Shown here in pieces: positions 8,815-17,912 of a stretch of DNA of 64,000 nt (positions are counted from its first letter, which is position 1; every line of letters starts with the position of its first letter). The DNA is from DASWJZ01 sp963761005. GTDB lineage: Bacteria > Pseudomonadota > Alphaproteobacteria > Rhizobiales > Afifellaceae. The notes below the pieces were generated by a model. The model had not been told where the DNA came from. It saw nothing but the letters and a program-made list of their open reading frames with translations, and did not search any database. The translations under genes were made by a program, and so were the position numbers. Location of the stretch: contig CAVXFK010000025.1 in the NCBI GenBank assembly GCA_963761005.1, forward strand, positions 62,001 through 126,000. Reading direction: 5' to 3'.

Positions 8815-9720
8815 ATGGCACGCGAGGTATTCATCACCTGCGCCGTCACAGGCGCCGGCGATACAACCGGCCGTTCCGACAAGGTTCCGGTTACTCCGGC
8901 GGAGATCGCCGACGCCGCGATTGAGGCGGCAAAGGCCGGTGCGGCCGTCGCTCATATCCACGTGCGTGATCCAAAGACAAGGAAGGGCTCCCGCGATCCA
9001 AAGCTCTATCGCGAGGTGGTCGACCGCATCCGCTCGTCCGGCACCGACGTCGTGATCAACCTCACCGCCGGCATGGGCGGCGACCTGGTACTCGGCTCCG
9101 CCGAGAAGCCCCTGCCGCCGGCTGCCGGCGCAACCGACATGGCGGGCGCGACAGAACGGCTCGCGCATGTGAGCGAGCTCCTGCCGGAGATCTGCACGCT
9201 CGATTGCGGCACGATGAATTTCGGCGAGGGCGACTACGTGATGACGAACACGCCCGCCATGCTGAAAGCGATGGCCGGCCGCATCAAGACGCTCGGCGTC
9301 CGCCCCGAGATCGAAATCTTCGACACCGGCCAGCTGGTGTTGGCGAAGTGGCTGTTCGAGCAGGGCCTGATTGAGGAACCGGTTCTTCTGCAGCTCTGCA
9401 TGGGCATCCCCTGGGGCGCGCCCGACGATATCGCCACGCTGATGGCGCTCGTCGGAGGCTTGCCGAAGGGCTGGATATTCTCGGCGTTCTCGATCGGGCG
9501 GAACCAGCTTCCCTATGTGGCGATGGCGGTGCTCGCAGGCGGCAATGTCCGCGTCGGGCTGGAAGACAATCTGTGGCTTGGAAAAGGTCAGCTTGCGACG
9601 AACGGCGACCTCGTCGAGCGGGCCGTGCGGATCGTGACCGGCATGGGCGCGCGGGTGCTTTCGGCTAAGGAAGTGCGGGCGAAACTCGGCCTCACCAAAC
9701 GAGGATCGGATGGCGGCTGA
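8815..9720 (+). CDS. Beta-keto acid cleavage enzyme (BKACE/DUF849), probable 3-dehydrocarnitine cleavage enzyme
   Basis: This 301-residue zinc-dependent TIM-barrel enzyme has the BKACE hallmarks EVFITCAVTGAGDTTGRSDK, AHIHVRDPKTRKGSRDP (the two zinc-binding histidines), INLTAGMGG and GNVRVGLEDNLWLGKGQLA. Family members condense a beta-keto acid with acetyl-CoA to give acetoacetate and a new CoA ester. Next to carnitine dehydrogenase the expected substrate is 3-dehydrocarnitine and the product betainyl-CoA. The ATG at 8815 fits the family start; a GTG at 8803 is possible. The stop overlaps the next gene by 11 bases. Confidence 0.85.
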   Translation: MAREVFITCAVTGAGDTTGRSDKVPVTPAEIADAAIEAAKAGAAVAHIHVRDPKTRKGSRDPKLYREVVDRIRSSGTDVVINLTAGMGGDLVLGSAEKPLPPAAGATDMAGATERLAHVSELLPEICTLDCGTMNFGEGDYVMTNTPAMLKAMAGRIKTLGVRPEIEIFDTGQLVLAKWLFEQGLIEEPVLLQLCMGIPWGAPDDIATLMALVGGLPKGWIFSAFSIGRNQLPYVAMAVLAGGNVRVGLEDNLWLGKGQLATNGDLVERAVRIVTGMGARVLSAKEVRAKLGLTKRGSDGG

Positions 9721-11209
9721 TATCCGGCACGCGTCGGTCATCGGCGGCGGCGTCATCGGCGCCGGCTGGGCCGCTCGTTTCTTGCAAAACGGAATCGACG
9801 TCACCGTCTACGATCCCGACCCGGAAACAGAACGCAAGGTCGGCGAGGTCATCACGAATGCCGACCGCGCCTTCGCCAAGCTGGTCACAGCGCCGCCGGG
9901 CCGGCGCGGGTCGCTTCGCTTCGTCACGACGGTCGAGGCCGCGGTCCAGAATGCGGACTATGTGCAGGAAAGCGCCCCGGAACGGATCGAGCTGAAGCGC
10001 AAGCTGCTAGCCGAGATCGACCGTCACGCGCCGCCCGATACCCTCATCGCCTCATCGACCTCGGGGCTGCTCCCGACCGACCTGCAGGCGGCGATGGGAC
10101 GGCCGGAGCGGCTGGTCATCGCGCATCCCTTCAATCCCGTCTATCTGCTGCCGCTCGTCGAGATCGTCGCCGGGCAGCGGACGGCGCCGGCGACGGTCGC
10201 GCGGGCCGAGGCCTTCTATGCCGCGATCGGCATGAAGCCGCTCGTCGTGCGCAAGGAGATCGACGCCTTCATCGGCGATCGGCTGCTGGAGGCGCTCTGG
10301 CGGGAAGCGCTGTGGCTCGTGCACGACGACGTCGCCACCGCCGAGGAGATCGACGACGTCATCCGCTATTCCTTTGGTCTCCGCTGGGCGCAGATGGGCA
10401 CCTTCATGACCTACCGCATCGCCGGCGGCGAAGCGGGAATGCGGCACTTCATGAACCAGTTCGGCCCGGCGCTGAAGTGGCCGTGGACCAAGCTCATGGA
10501 CGTGCCGGAGTTCAACGGGGCGCTCGTCGACAAGATCGTGGCGCAGTCCGACGCACAGGCGAACGGCTACTCGATCCGCGAGCTGGAGCGTCTACGCGAC
10601 GACAATCTGATCGCCATCATGCAGGCGCTTCGCGCGCAGGACGGCGGGCGGGGCTGGGGTGCAGGCGCGCTTCTGAAAGAGCATGAGGAGCGCCTCCTCG
10701 AAAGCGCGCATCGCGACGCTGCCACCCGCGAGCACGACGCGACAAAGCCTCTGCGCCTGTTCGAGACACGCGTCGGGCCCGAATGGATCGACTACAACGG
10801 GCACATGACGGAGAGCCGCTATCTGCAGGTCTTCGCCGACAGCTCCGACGCGCTGCTTCTCTTCCTCGGAATCGATGAGGCCTATCATCGGCGGCGCGGC
10901 AGCTACTTCACCGTCGAGACGCATCTCATGCATCTGAAGGACGTGCAAGCACTCGAGCCGATTCACACGACAACACAAATTCTCTCCGCCGACGACAAGC
11001 GGCTGCACGTCTTTCAGACGATGCATCACTCAACGAGCGGAAACGTGCTCGCCACGGCTGAGCAGATGCTGCTTCACGTCGATACTGAGGCAAAGAAGGC
11101 CGCACCGGCCGAGCCGGCGGTGCTTGAGCGGCTGCACAGCCTCGCCGCCAAGCATGCGGCCCTCGAACGACCGCCGGCTGCCGGACGCGCCGTCGGGCAG
11201 AAGCGATAG
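9710..11209 (+). CDS. lcdH: L-carnitine dehydrogenase fused to hot-dog thioesterase
   Basis: This 499-residue two-domain protein begins with a Rossmann dehydrogenase of the 3-hydroxyacyl-CoA dehydrogenase superfamily (VIGGGVIGAGWAARFLQNGI; EIVAGQRTAPATV; FIGDRLLEALWREALWLV) covering about residues 1-320. From about 345 a 4-hydroxybenzoyl-CoA-type thioesterase fold follows (GPEWIDYNGHMTESRYLQVF). Rhizobial L-carnitine dehydrogenases have this fusion: the first domain oxidises carnitine to 3-dehydrocarnitine with NAD, and the second is thought to hydrolyse betainyl-CoA to glycine betaine. The two ends of the BKACE step are thus on one polypeptide, and the gene overlaps the BKACE gene. Confidence 0.88.
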   Translation: MAADIRHASVIGGGVIGAGWAARFLQNGIDVTVYDPDPETERKVGEVITNADRAFAKLVTAPPGRRGSLRFVTTVEAAVQNADYVQESAPERIELKRKLLAEIDRHAPPDTLIASSTSGLLPTDLQAAMGRPERLVIAHPFNPVYLLPLVEIVAGQRTAPATVARAEAFYAAIGMKPLVVRKEIDAFIGDRLLEALWREALWLVHDDVATAEEIDDVIRYSFGLRWAQMGTFMTYRIAGGEAGMRHFMNQFGPALKWPWTKLMDVPEFNGALVDKIVAQSDAQANGYSIRELERLRDDNLIAIMQALRAQDGGRGWGAGALLKEHEERLLESAHRDAATREHDATKPLRLFETRVGPEWIDYNGHMTESRYLQVFADSSDALLLFLGIDEAYHRRRGSYFTVETHLMHLKDVQALEPIHTTTQILSADDKRLHVFQTMHHSTSGNVLATAEQMLLHVDTEAKKAAPAEPAVLERLHSLAAKHAALERPPAAGRAVGQKR

Positions 11210-11220
11210 GAGCCGCTGCA

Positions 11221-12381
11221 ATGCACTTCGGTCTCACGCCCGAGCAGGAGATGGTGGTCGCCACCGTCCGCGGCTTCGTGGAGACCGAGCTCTTCCCGCT
11301 CGAGGCGGAAGTCGAGCGCCGCAACGAAGTGCCGCGCGAGGTTGGCCGCGCGATCCAGGACAAGGTCATCGCGCTCGGATTCTACGCGCCGAACATGCCT
11401 GCCGAGCTCGGCGGTGGCGGACTCGATACGCTCACCCTGACGCTGCTTGAGCGCGAGCTCGGCCGCACTTCGATGGCGCTTGCCAGCTATTGGGGCCGGC
11501 CCTCGAAGATCCTGCTCGCCTGTGCAGGCGAGCAGCGCGAAAAGTACCTGCTTCCAAGCATCCGCGGCGAGAAGATCGACGCACTTGCCATGACGGAGCC
11601 GGACGCAGGCTCCGATCTCCGCGCGATGACGTGCGCCGCCCGGCGCGACGGAGCCGACTTCGTGCTCAACGGCACCAAGCACTTTATCAGCCACGCCGAT
11701 GTGGCCGACTTTGTCATCGTGTTTGCCGCGACGGGGGAGGAGCAGACTCCGCGCGGCCCAAAGAAGCGGATCACCGGCTTCCTGGTCGATCACGAGACGC
11801 CCGGCTTCGAGATCCGCCCCGGCTACGCGTCCCTCTCGCATCGGGGCTACCACAATTCCGTACCTACGTTCGACGAGTGCCGCCTGCCCGCCTCGCAAGT
11901 TCTCGGCGAGATTGACCGCGGCTTCGACGCAATGAATGCGTGGCTCGCCGGCACGCGTCTGACGGTTGCTGCGATGTGCGTCGGTCGTGCGCGCCGCGCC
12001 TTCGATCTCTCGCTCAACCATGCAGCGACGCGTAAGCAATTCGGCCAGGAGATCGGCCGCTTCCAGGGCGTCTCCTTCAAGCTCGCCGACATGGTGACCG
12101 AGATCGATGCCGCCGACTGGCTGACGCTCGCCGCCGCTTGGCGCCTCGACCAGGGACTGGAGGCGACGCGCGAAATCTCGTCGGCCAAGCTTTACGCAAG
12201 CGAGATGCTCGCCCGGGTGACCGACGAGGCGATCCAAATCCATGGCGGAATGGGCCTGATGTCGGACCTGCCGCTCGAGCGCTTCTGGCGCGACGCGCGC
12301 GTCGAGCGCATCTGGGACGGGACTTCGGAAATCCACCGCCACATCATCAGCCGCGATTTGCTGCGGCGGGTCGGCGCGTGA
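11221..12381 (+). CDS. Acyl-CoA dehydrogenase, probable gamma-butyrobetainyl-CoA dehydrogenase/crotonobetainyl-CoA reductase
   Basis: This 386-residue flavoprotein begins MHFGLTPEQEMVVATVRGFV. It has the family motifs AMTEPDAGSD and DEAIQIHGGMG, and the C-terminal RIWDGTSEIHRHIISRDLL. In medium-chain dehydrogenases the catalytic base is the Glu of IYEGT; here that position is Asp366, as in some non-standard acyl-CoA dehydrogenases. Placed between carnitine dehydrogenase and a CaiD homologue, it most plausibly desaturates gamma-butyrobetainyl-CoA to crotonobetainyl-CoA (or runs in reverse). Its TGA overlaps the ATG of the CoA ligase gene by one base. Confidence 0.8.
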   Translation: MHFGLTPEQEMVVATVRGFVETELFPLEAEVERRNEVPREVGRAIQDKVIALGFYAPNMPAELGGGGLDTLTLTLLERELGRTSMALASYWGRPSKILLACAGEQREKYLLPSIRGEKIDALAMTEPDAGSDLRAMTCAARRDGADFVLNGTKHFISHADVADFVIVFAATGEEQTPRGPKKRITGFLVDHETPGFEIRPGYASLSHRGYHNSVPTFDECRLPASQVLGEIDRGFDAMNAWLAGTRLTVAAMCVGRARRAFDLSLNHAATRKQFGQEIGRFQGVSFKLADMVTEIDAADWLTLAAAWRLDQGLEATREISSAKLYASEMLARVTDEAIQIHGGMGLMSDLPLERFWRDARVERIWDGTSEIHRHIISRDLLRRVGA

Positions 12382-14423
12382 TGCGGAGCCTTGAGCGCCT
12401 CCTCCGTCCGAAGACGATCGCCGTGTTCGGCGGCCGCGAGGCTGAGCGCGTCGTGCGCGAGTGCGATCGGATGGGTTTCTCCGGCGAAATCTGGCCTGTG
12501 CATCCATCCCGGGAGGAAATGGGAAGAAGGCGGTGCTTCCGCTCGGCCCAAGCTCTTCCCGCTGCCCCGGACGCATCGTTTATCGGCGTCAACCGCGAGC
12601 GGACAGTTGAGATTGTTGGCGTGCTCTCCGCGCGCGGTGCCGGCGGGGCCATCTGCTACGCCTCAGGCTTTCGCGAGGCGGAAAGTGGCGCTGCGCTGCA
12701 AGAGGCGCTGGTTCGCGCGGCCGGCGACATGCCGGTCATCGGTCCGAATTCCTACGGGTTCATCAACTATCTCGATGGTGTGCCGCTTTGGCCCGATCAC
12801 CATGGCGGGATGCCGGAGGCTACCGGCGTCGCGATCGTGACGCAGTCCTCCAACATCGCTCTCAACATGACGATGCAGCGTCGCGGCCTGCCGATCGCCT
12901 TCGTGGCTTCCGCCGGCAACCAGGCGCAAACGAGCGTCGCGCAGATCGCCACCGCCTTCCTTGCAGACGAACGCGTCACGGCCGTCGGTCTGCATGTCGA
13001 AGGGGTCGCGGATGTTGCTCACTTCGAAGCGATGGCGCGCCGCGCCCGCAGCCTCGGCAAGCCCGTCGTAGCCGTGACCGCCGGCAGGTCTGACGGGGGA
13101 CGCCGCGCCGCTTTCTCGCACACGGCGTCGATCACATCGTCGGATGCAGCGACCGCGGCGTTCTTCGCCAGGCTCGCGATAGCGCGCCTCAGGTCCATCC
13201 CGGAATTGCTGGAGGCACTGAAGCTCCTGCACGTCCACGGTCTGCCGGCGGGCCGCGACATCTGCTCGATGAGCTGCTCCGGTGGCGATGCGGCGCTGAT
13301 GGCGGACGCCGCCGTCGGCCGGGCCGTACGGTTTCGGCCGCTTAGCGCCGAGGAGAAGGAACGCGTCAAGACAACGCTCAGCGACCTCGTTGCGATCGAG
13401 AACCCGCTCGACTATCACACCTTCATTTGGGGGCGCGAAGGTCCGATGGCCGAGACGTTCTCGGCCATGATCGGCTGCGGCTTCGATCTCTCCATGCTCG
13501 TGCTCGACTTTCCGCGCATCGATCGCTGCGGCGACGCCGACTACGAAGCCGCCACGCGAGCCATTCTCGCGGCGGCGCGGAGGACCAACCGGCCCATCGC
13601 GGTCGTCTCCACGTTGCCTGAAAACATGCCGAAGTCGCGGGCGGCGGAATTCCTGGCGGCCGGCATCGCCCCGCTTTGCGGAATCGACGAGGCGCTCGCC
13701 GGCTTCGATGCCGCCGCCTCTATCGGCGAAAGCTGGCGGAAGCCGCCGCCTCAGCCGGTGCTCGCGGCCCGCGCAGCCGATACGCCGTGCCGGACCCTCT
13801 TCGAGGCCGAGGCGAAGGCGGCGCTCGTGCCGTTCGGACTGACCTCGCCGCCGGGCCGCGTCGTGCGCAATTCCGGGTGCGCCGTCGCCGCAGCCGAAGC
13901 GATCGGCTATCCCGTCGCCGTCAAGGCGCTCGGCGTCGCACACAAGAGCGAGACGGGTGCCGTCCGGCTCAATCTCAAGTCCGCCGACGAGGTGGAGGCC
14001 GCCGCCGAGGCGCTCTCCGCACACGGCGCCGGCCTGCTCGTCGAGGCGATGGCGCGCGATGCCGTCGCAGAGCTGCTCGTCGGCGTCTTGCGTGATGCGC
14101 AGTTCGGGCTGCTGATGACGATCGCCACCGGCGGCGTATTGACGGAGCTCTTCTGCGATGCCGTCACGCTCCTCTTGCCTGCGAGCGCAGAGGAAACGCG
14201 CGAAGCAATCTTTTCGCTGAAGACCGCGAAGCTGCTCAACGGCTTTCGCGGCCGACCGGCCGGCGACGTCGATGCTGCGGTAGCCGCGGCCGTTGCGATC
14301 GCCCGTTTCGCCGAGGCGAATGCCGCAACCCTCGAAGAGCTCGACGTCAATCCCCTGATGGTTCTTCCGCAGGGAAGAGGGGCCGTGGTGGCGGACGCTC
14401 TGATCCGCATGAGGTCGGCATGA
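12381..14423 (+). CDS. ADP-forming acetate-CoA ligase family protein, probable betaine-type CoA ligase
   Basis: This 680-residue protein has the ACD layout. An N-terminal CoA-binding domain (LLRPKTIAVFGGREAERVVR) is followed by succinyl-CoA synthetase-like domains with the phospho-histidine region RRAAFSHTASITSSD. The C-terminal ATP-grasp domain (YPVAVKALGVAHKSETGAVR; ATLEELDVNPLMVLPQGRG) completes it. Such enzymes interconvert acyl-CoA + ADP + Pi and acid + ATP + CoA. In this operon it is the only candidate for activating gamma-butyrobetaine or crotonobetaine, or for recovering ATP while releasing carnitine from carnitinyl-CoA. The start is the ATG overlapping the previous stop, and its end overlaps caiD by 4 bases. 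Confidence 0.8.
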   Translation: MRSLERLLRPKTIAVFGGREAERVVRECDRMGFSGEIWPVHPSREEMGRRRCFRSAQALPAAPDASFIGVNRERTVEIVGVLSARGAGGAICYASGFREAESGAALQEALVRAAGDMPVIGPNSYGFINYLDGVPLWPDHHGGMPEATGVAIVTQSSNIALNMTMQRRGLPIAFVASAGNQAQTSVAQIATAFLADERVTAVGLHVEGVADVAHFEAMARRARSLGKPVVAVTAGRSDGGRRAAFSHTASITSSDAATAAFFARLAIARLRSIPELLEALKLLHVHGLPAGRDICSMSCSGGDAALMADAAVGRAVRFRPLSAEEKERVKTTLSDLVAIENPLDYHTFIWGREGPMAETFSAMIGCGFDLSMLVLDFPRIDRCGDADYEAATRAILAAARRTNRPIAVVSTLPENMPKSRAAEFLAAGIAPLCGIDEALAGFDAAASIGESWRKPPPQPVLAARAADTPCRTLFEAEAKAALVPFGLTSPPGRVVRNSGCAVAAAEAIGYPVAVKALGVAHKSETGAVRLNLKSADEVEAAAEALSAHGAGLLVEAMARDAVAELLVGVLRDAQFGLLMTIATGGVLTELFCDAVTLLLPASAEETREAIFSLKTAKLLNGFRGRPAGDVDAAVAAAVAIARFAEANAATLEELDVNPLMVLPQGRGAVVADALIRMRSA

Positions 14424-15202
14424 GCGAAGCGATCAAGACCCGCCGCGACGGCGCCGTGCTTGAGGTCACGCTCGACAGGCCGCCGGCAAACGCCATCGAC
14501 TACGCGACGAGCCGCGCCATGGGAGAGGTCTTTCGGGCGTTCCGCGACGACCCGGAGCTGCGCGTTGCGGTCGTGACCGGCGCCGGCGAGAAATTCTTCT
14601 CCGCGGGATGGGACCTGAAAGCCGCTGCCGCCGGCGAACCGGTCGACGGCTGGTATGGCGTCGGTGGCTTTGGTGGCATTCAAGAGCTTCGCGATCTGAA
14701 CAAGCCGGTGATTGCCGCGGTGAACGGGATCGCCGCTGGCGGCGGTTTCGAGCTGGCGCTTTCGGCCGACCTCATTCTTGCGGCGGAACATGCCCGCTTC
14801 GCGCTTCCTGAGATACGAGCCGGCACGCTCGCCGATGCCGCGACGACGAAGCTTCCAAAGCGCATGCCCTATCACGTTGCGATGGAGCTGCTCCTCACCG
14901 GCCGCTGGATGGATGCGGCCGAAGCGCGTCGATGGGGCCTGGTCAACGAGGTCGTCCCTGCGGATCGGCTCCTTGATCGCGCGTTCGAGATCGCGCGTCA
15001 GCTCGCAAGCGGTCCGCCGCTCGTCTTCGCCGCGATCAAGGAAGTCGCGCGCGCCGCTGAAGCGGAGGATTTCCAAACGATCATGAACAGGATCGCCCGT
15101 CGGCAGTTCCCGACGGTCGATGCTCTTTACGGCAGCGAGGATCAAAAGGAGGGAGCACGAGCCTTCGCTGAGAAACGCGACCCGACGTGGAAAGGGCGAT
15201 GA
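14420..15202 (+). CDS. caiD: Carnitinyl-CoA dehydratase / crotonobetainyl-CoA hydratase
   Basis: This 260-residue crotonase closely follows the enteric CaiD sequence as I remember it: VTLDRPPANAIDYATSRAMG, VVTGAGEKFFSAGWDLKAAA, NKPVIAAVNGIAAGGGFELA and the C-terminal AFAEKRDPTWKGR. It should interconvert crotonobetainyl-CoA and L-carnitinyl-CoA in the cytoplasm. Only one of the usual two glutamates is obvious: the ALPE glutamate is kept, while the loop after it reads IRAGTLADAATTKLPKR, so the second acid should be checked in an alignment. ATGA overlap with the CoA ligase gene shows coupled translation. It closes the enzyme part of the operon. Confidence 0.88.
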   Translation: MSEAIKTRRDGAVLEVTLDRPPANAIDYATSRAMGEVFRAFRDDPELRVAVVTGAGEKFFSAGWDLKAAAAGEPVDGWYGVGGFGGIQELRDLNKPVIAAVNGIAAGGGFELALSADLILAAEHARFALPEIRAGTLADAATTKLPKRMPYHVAMELLLTGRWMDAAEARRWGLVNEVVPADRLLDRAFEIARQLASGPPLVFAAIKEVARAAEAEDFQTIMNRIARRQFPTVDALYGSEDQKEGARAFAEKRDPTWKGR

Positions 15203-15341
15203 GCTTGCACGTGCTTGCTCCGCTCACGCCGCGGATGGTCGCAATCACACGGGTGCCTTGCGCATAGGGGAGTAGCCTGTCCGCAGGGACTTGAAGGTCG
15301 CCGAAACGTGGAGGTGGCCAGGCGCAAACACGGAGGGGATC

Positions 15342-16931
15342 ATGTCTCGAGAGCTTGACTATCTGGCAATGGAAGCCGTTCGCGGTCGCATCAATCGACG
15401 TGAGTTTCTGGGTCGCGCCGCCGCACTTGGCGTCGCACTTCCCGTCGCGTCGCAACTTCTCTCGTCCACCGCGCTGGCGGAAGGCCCGCAGAAGGGCGGC
15501 AACCTCGTCTGCGGCCTCGTCGGTGGCGAATCGACGAACAGCCTCGATCCGGCGACGTGGCTCAGCCAGGTGCCGCAAATCTTCGGCAAGTGCTGGGGCG
15601 AGACGCTGGTCTATGCGGCGCCGGAAGACGGCTCGCCAGCAGCGATGCTGGCGGAATCCTGGGAACCGTCCGACGACGTGAAGCAATGGACCTTCAGGAT
15701 CCGCAAGGGCGTGACGTTCCACAACGGCAAGACGCTGACGCCTGACGATGTGGTGGCGACACTGAAACGCCACTCCGATCCCGACGCGAAGTCGGGCGCC
15801 CTCGGGGTCGTGAAGGACATCACGGACATGAAGGTCGACGGCGACAACGTCGTGCTGACGCTTGCCAATGCAAACGCCGACCTGCCGCTTCTTCTCAGCG
15901 ACTATCACTTGGTGATCCAGCCCGATGGCGGCCGCGACGCGCCGGATGCCGGCATCGGCACGGGGCCCTACAAGGTCGTCGACAACGATCCGGGCGTCCG
16001 CCACTACGGCACGAAATACGCCGACCATTGGAATGACAAGGTCGGCTTCGTCGACTCGGTCGAGATCCTCGTGATGAACGACAACACCGCCCGCATGGCG
16101 GCGCTGCAATCCGGCCAGGTCCATATTGTCAACCGGGTCGAGCCGAAGACGGTGTCACTGATTCAGGCCGCCGGCGGCGTCGTCATCGAGCGCGTGCCGT
16201 CGAAGGGTCACTACGTCTTCATCATGCACTGCAACACGCCGCCCTTCGACAACAACGACCTCAGGATGGCGCTGAAGCTCTCCATTGATCGCGAGGCGAT
16301 GATCCAGACGATCCTGCAGGGCTATGCGACGATCGGTAACGACTTCCCGATCTCCAAGTCGTATCGTTACTTCCCGACGGATATCGAGCAGCGCCCTTAC
16401 GATCCGGAAGAGGCCAAGCACTACTACCAGAAGTCCGGCCATTCCGGATCGATCCTGCTTAGGACGTCGGAGGTGGCCTTTCCCGGCGCCGTCGACGCTG
16501 CGACCCTCTATCAGCAGCAGGCGGCGAAGGCCGGCATCGAGATTACGGTGCAGCGAGAGCCGGGTGACGGCTACTGGGACAACGTTTGGAACAAGCAGCC
16601 GTTCTGCGCCTCCTACTGGGGCGGGCGTCCGACGCAGGATTCCATGTATTCGACCGCCTACTACTCGAAGGCCGACTGGAACGACACGCGCTTCTTCAAC
16701 CCTGACTTCGACAAGATGCTGCTCGCCGCGCGCGGCGAGTTGGACGATGCCAAGCGGGCGCAGCTCTATCACGACATGGCCGTGCTGGTGCGCGACACGG
16801 GCGGGCTGATCCTGCCCATGTTCAACGACTTTATCGACGCGCATTCGGAGCAGGTCAAAGGCTGGGTGGTCGACCCCAACCAGGAGACGTCGAACCTCTC
16901 CGCGCCGATCCGCGTCTGGCTCGCCTCGTAG
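15342..16931 (+). CDS. Dipeptide-type ABC substrate-binding protein with Tat-like signal
   Basis: This 529-residue family 5 binding protein starts at an ATG with GGAGGGG 4 bases upstream. The N-terminus has a twin-arginine motif (NRREFLGRAAALGVALPVA), suggesting Tat export. Family motifs include WTFRIRKGVTFHNGKTLTPD, IGTGPYKVVDND and NNDLRMALKLSIDREAM. It would capture a substrate for the Dpp-type permeases and ATPase that follow. Directly after the carnitine genes, the likely cargo is a quaternary amine or betaine derivative rather than a dipeptide, but this is inferred from context. It lies 140 bases after caiD, so it may have its own promoter. Confidence 0.87.
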   Translation: MSRELDYLAMEAVRGRINRREFLGRAAALGVALPVASQLLSSTALAEGPQKGGNLVCGLVGGESTNSLDPATWLSQVPQIFGKCWGETLVYAAPEDGSPAAMLAESWEPSDDVKQWTFRIRKGVTFHNGKTLTPDDVVATLKRHSDPDAKSGALGVVKDITDMKVDGDNVVLTLANANADLPLLLSDYHLVIQPDGGRDAPDAGIGTGPYKVVDNDPGVRHYGTKYADHWNDKVGFVDSVEILVMNDNTARMAALQSGQVHIVNRVEPKTVSLIQAAGGVVIERVPSKGHYVFIMHCNTPPFDNNDLRMALKLSIDREAMIQTILQGYATIGNDFPISKSYRYFPTDIEQRPYDPEEAKHYYQKSGHSGSILLRTSEVAFPGAVDAATLYQQQAAKAGIEITVQREPGDGYWDNVWNKQPFCASYWGGRPTQDSMYSTAYYSKADWNDTRFFNPDFDKMLLAARGELDDAKRAQLYHDMAVLVRDTGGLILPMFNDFIDAHSEQVKGWVVDPNQETSNLSAPIRVWLAS

Positions 16932-16948
16932 GGCGGGGAGAGGAGGCC

Positions 16949-17908
16949 ATGGGGGGCCCTCTCCTCAAGATGATCGCTCAGCGCATCGCGCTGGGCGTTC
17001 TTCTGCTCTGGGCGGTGTCGGCGGTCATTTTCGCCGGCACCCAAATCCTGCCCGGCGACGTGGCAACCGCCATGCTCGGCCAGCAGGCGACGCCGGAGGC
17101 CGTCGCCAACATCCGCAACGAGCTCGGCCTCAACCGGCCCGCCGTCGTGCGCTACCTCGACTGGCTCGGCCACGCCGTGCGAGGCGATTTCGGCAAAAGC
17201 TACACGAACCACCAGGACATCGCCAAAAGCATCGGCAAGCGGCTGGGCAACACCTTGTTCCTCGCCTCGGCCGCCGCCGCGATCTCCGTGCCGCTCGCCA
17301 TCCTGCTCGGCATTCTGGCGGTCCGCTATCGAAACACGCTTTTCGACCGTACCCTCTCCGTCGTGACGCTCTCGGCGGTCTCGCTGCCGGAATTCTTCGC
17401 GGGCTATCTGCTCATCGTGCTCTTCGCGGTGAAGCTCCGTTGGCTTCCGAGCACGGCGACGATCCGCGATTCCATGAGCTTCGGCCAGCAACTCCATGCG
17501 ATCGCACTGCCGACGCTCACGCTCGTTCTCGTCGTGGTCGGCTACATGATGCGCATGACCCGCGCTGCCGTGCTCAACGTACTCTCCTCCGCCTATATCG
17601 AGACGGCGGAGCTCAAGGGCATCTCGCCCTCGCGCATCATCTGGAAGCACGCGCTGCCTAATGCGCTCGCGCCGATCGTCAATGTCGTGGCGCTGAACCT
17701 TGCCTACCTGGTCGTTGGCGTCGTCGTGGTGGAGGTCATCTTCGTCTATCCCGGCATGGGTCAGTACATGGTGGACCACGTCGCCAAGCGCGATGTGCCC
17801 GTCGTGCAGGCCTGCGGGATGATCTTCGCTTCGGTCTATATCATTTTGAACCTCATTGCCGATCTGGCTGCGGTCCTTGCCAATCCGCGACTCAGGCATC
17901 CGAGGTAG
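16949..17908 (+). CDS. ABC permease, DppB type
   Basis: This 319-residue inner-membrane permease has the DppB pattern. A first membrane helix (RIALGVLLLWAVSAVIFAG) is followed by ILPGDVATAMLGQQATPEAV and LNRPAVVRYLDWLGHAVRGD. The EAA loop ETAELKGISPSRIIWKHALP precedes a C-terminal VVEVIFVYPGMGQYMVDHVA. It starts 17 bases after the binding-protein stop; an alternative ATG seven codons later is possible. It forms the translocation pore with the DppC-type product encoded 4 bases downstream. Confidence 0.88.
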   Translation: MGGPLLKMIAQRIALGVLLLWAVSAVIFAGTQILPGDVATAMLGQQATPEAVANIRNELGLNRPAVVRYLDWLGHAVRGDFGKSYTNHQDIAKSIGKRLGNTLFLASAAAAISVPLAILLGILAVRYRNTLFDRTLSVVTLSAVSLPEFFAGYLLIVLFAVKLRWLPSTATIRDSMSFGQQLHAIALPTLTLVLVVVGYMMRMTRAAVLNVLSSAYIETAELKGISPSRIIWKHALPNALAPIVNVVALNLAYLVVGVVVVEVIFVYPGMGQYMVDHVAKRDVPVVQACGMIFASVYIILNLIADLAAVLANPRLRHPR

Positions 17909-17912
17909 GACG

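Noticed and set aside
15203..15341. Terminator or riboswitch between caiD and the Dpp-type binding-protein gene
   Set aside because: No convincing stem-loop with T-run and no recognisable riboswitch core; at most a weak promoter could be present.
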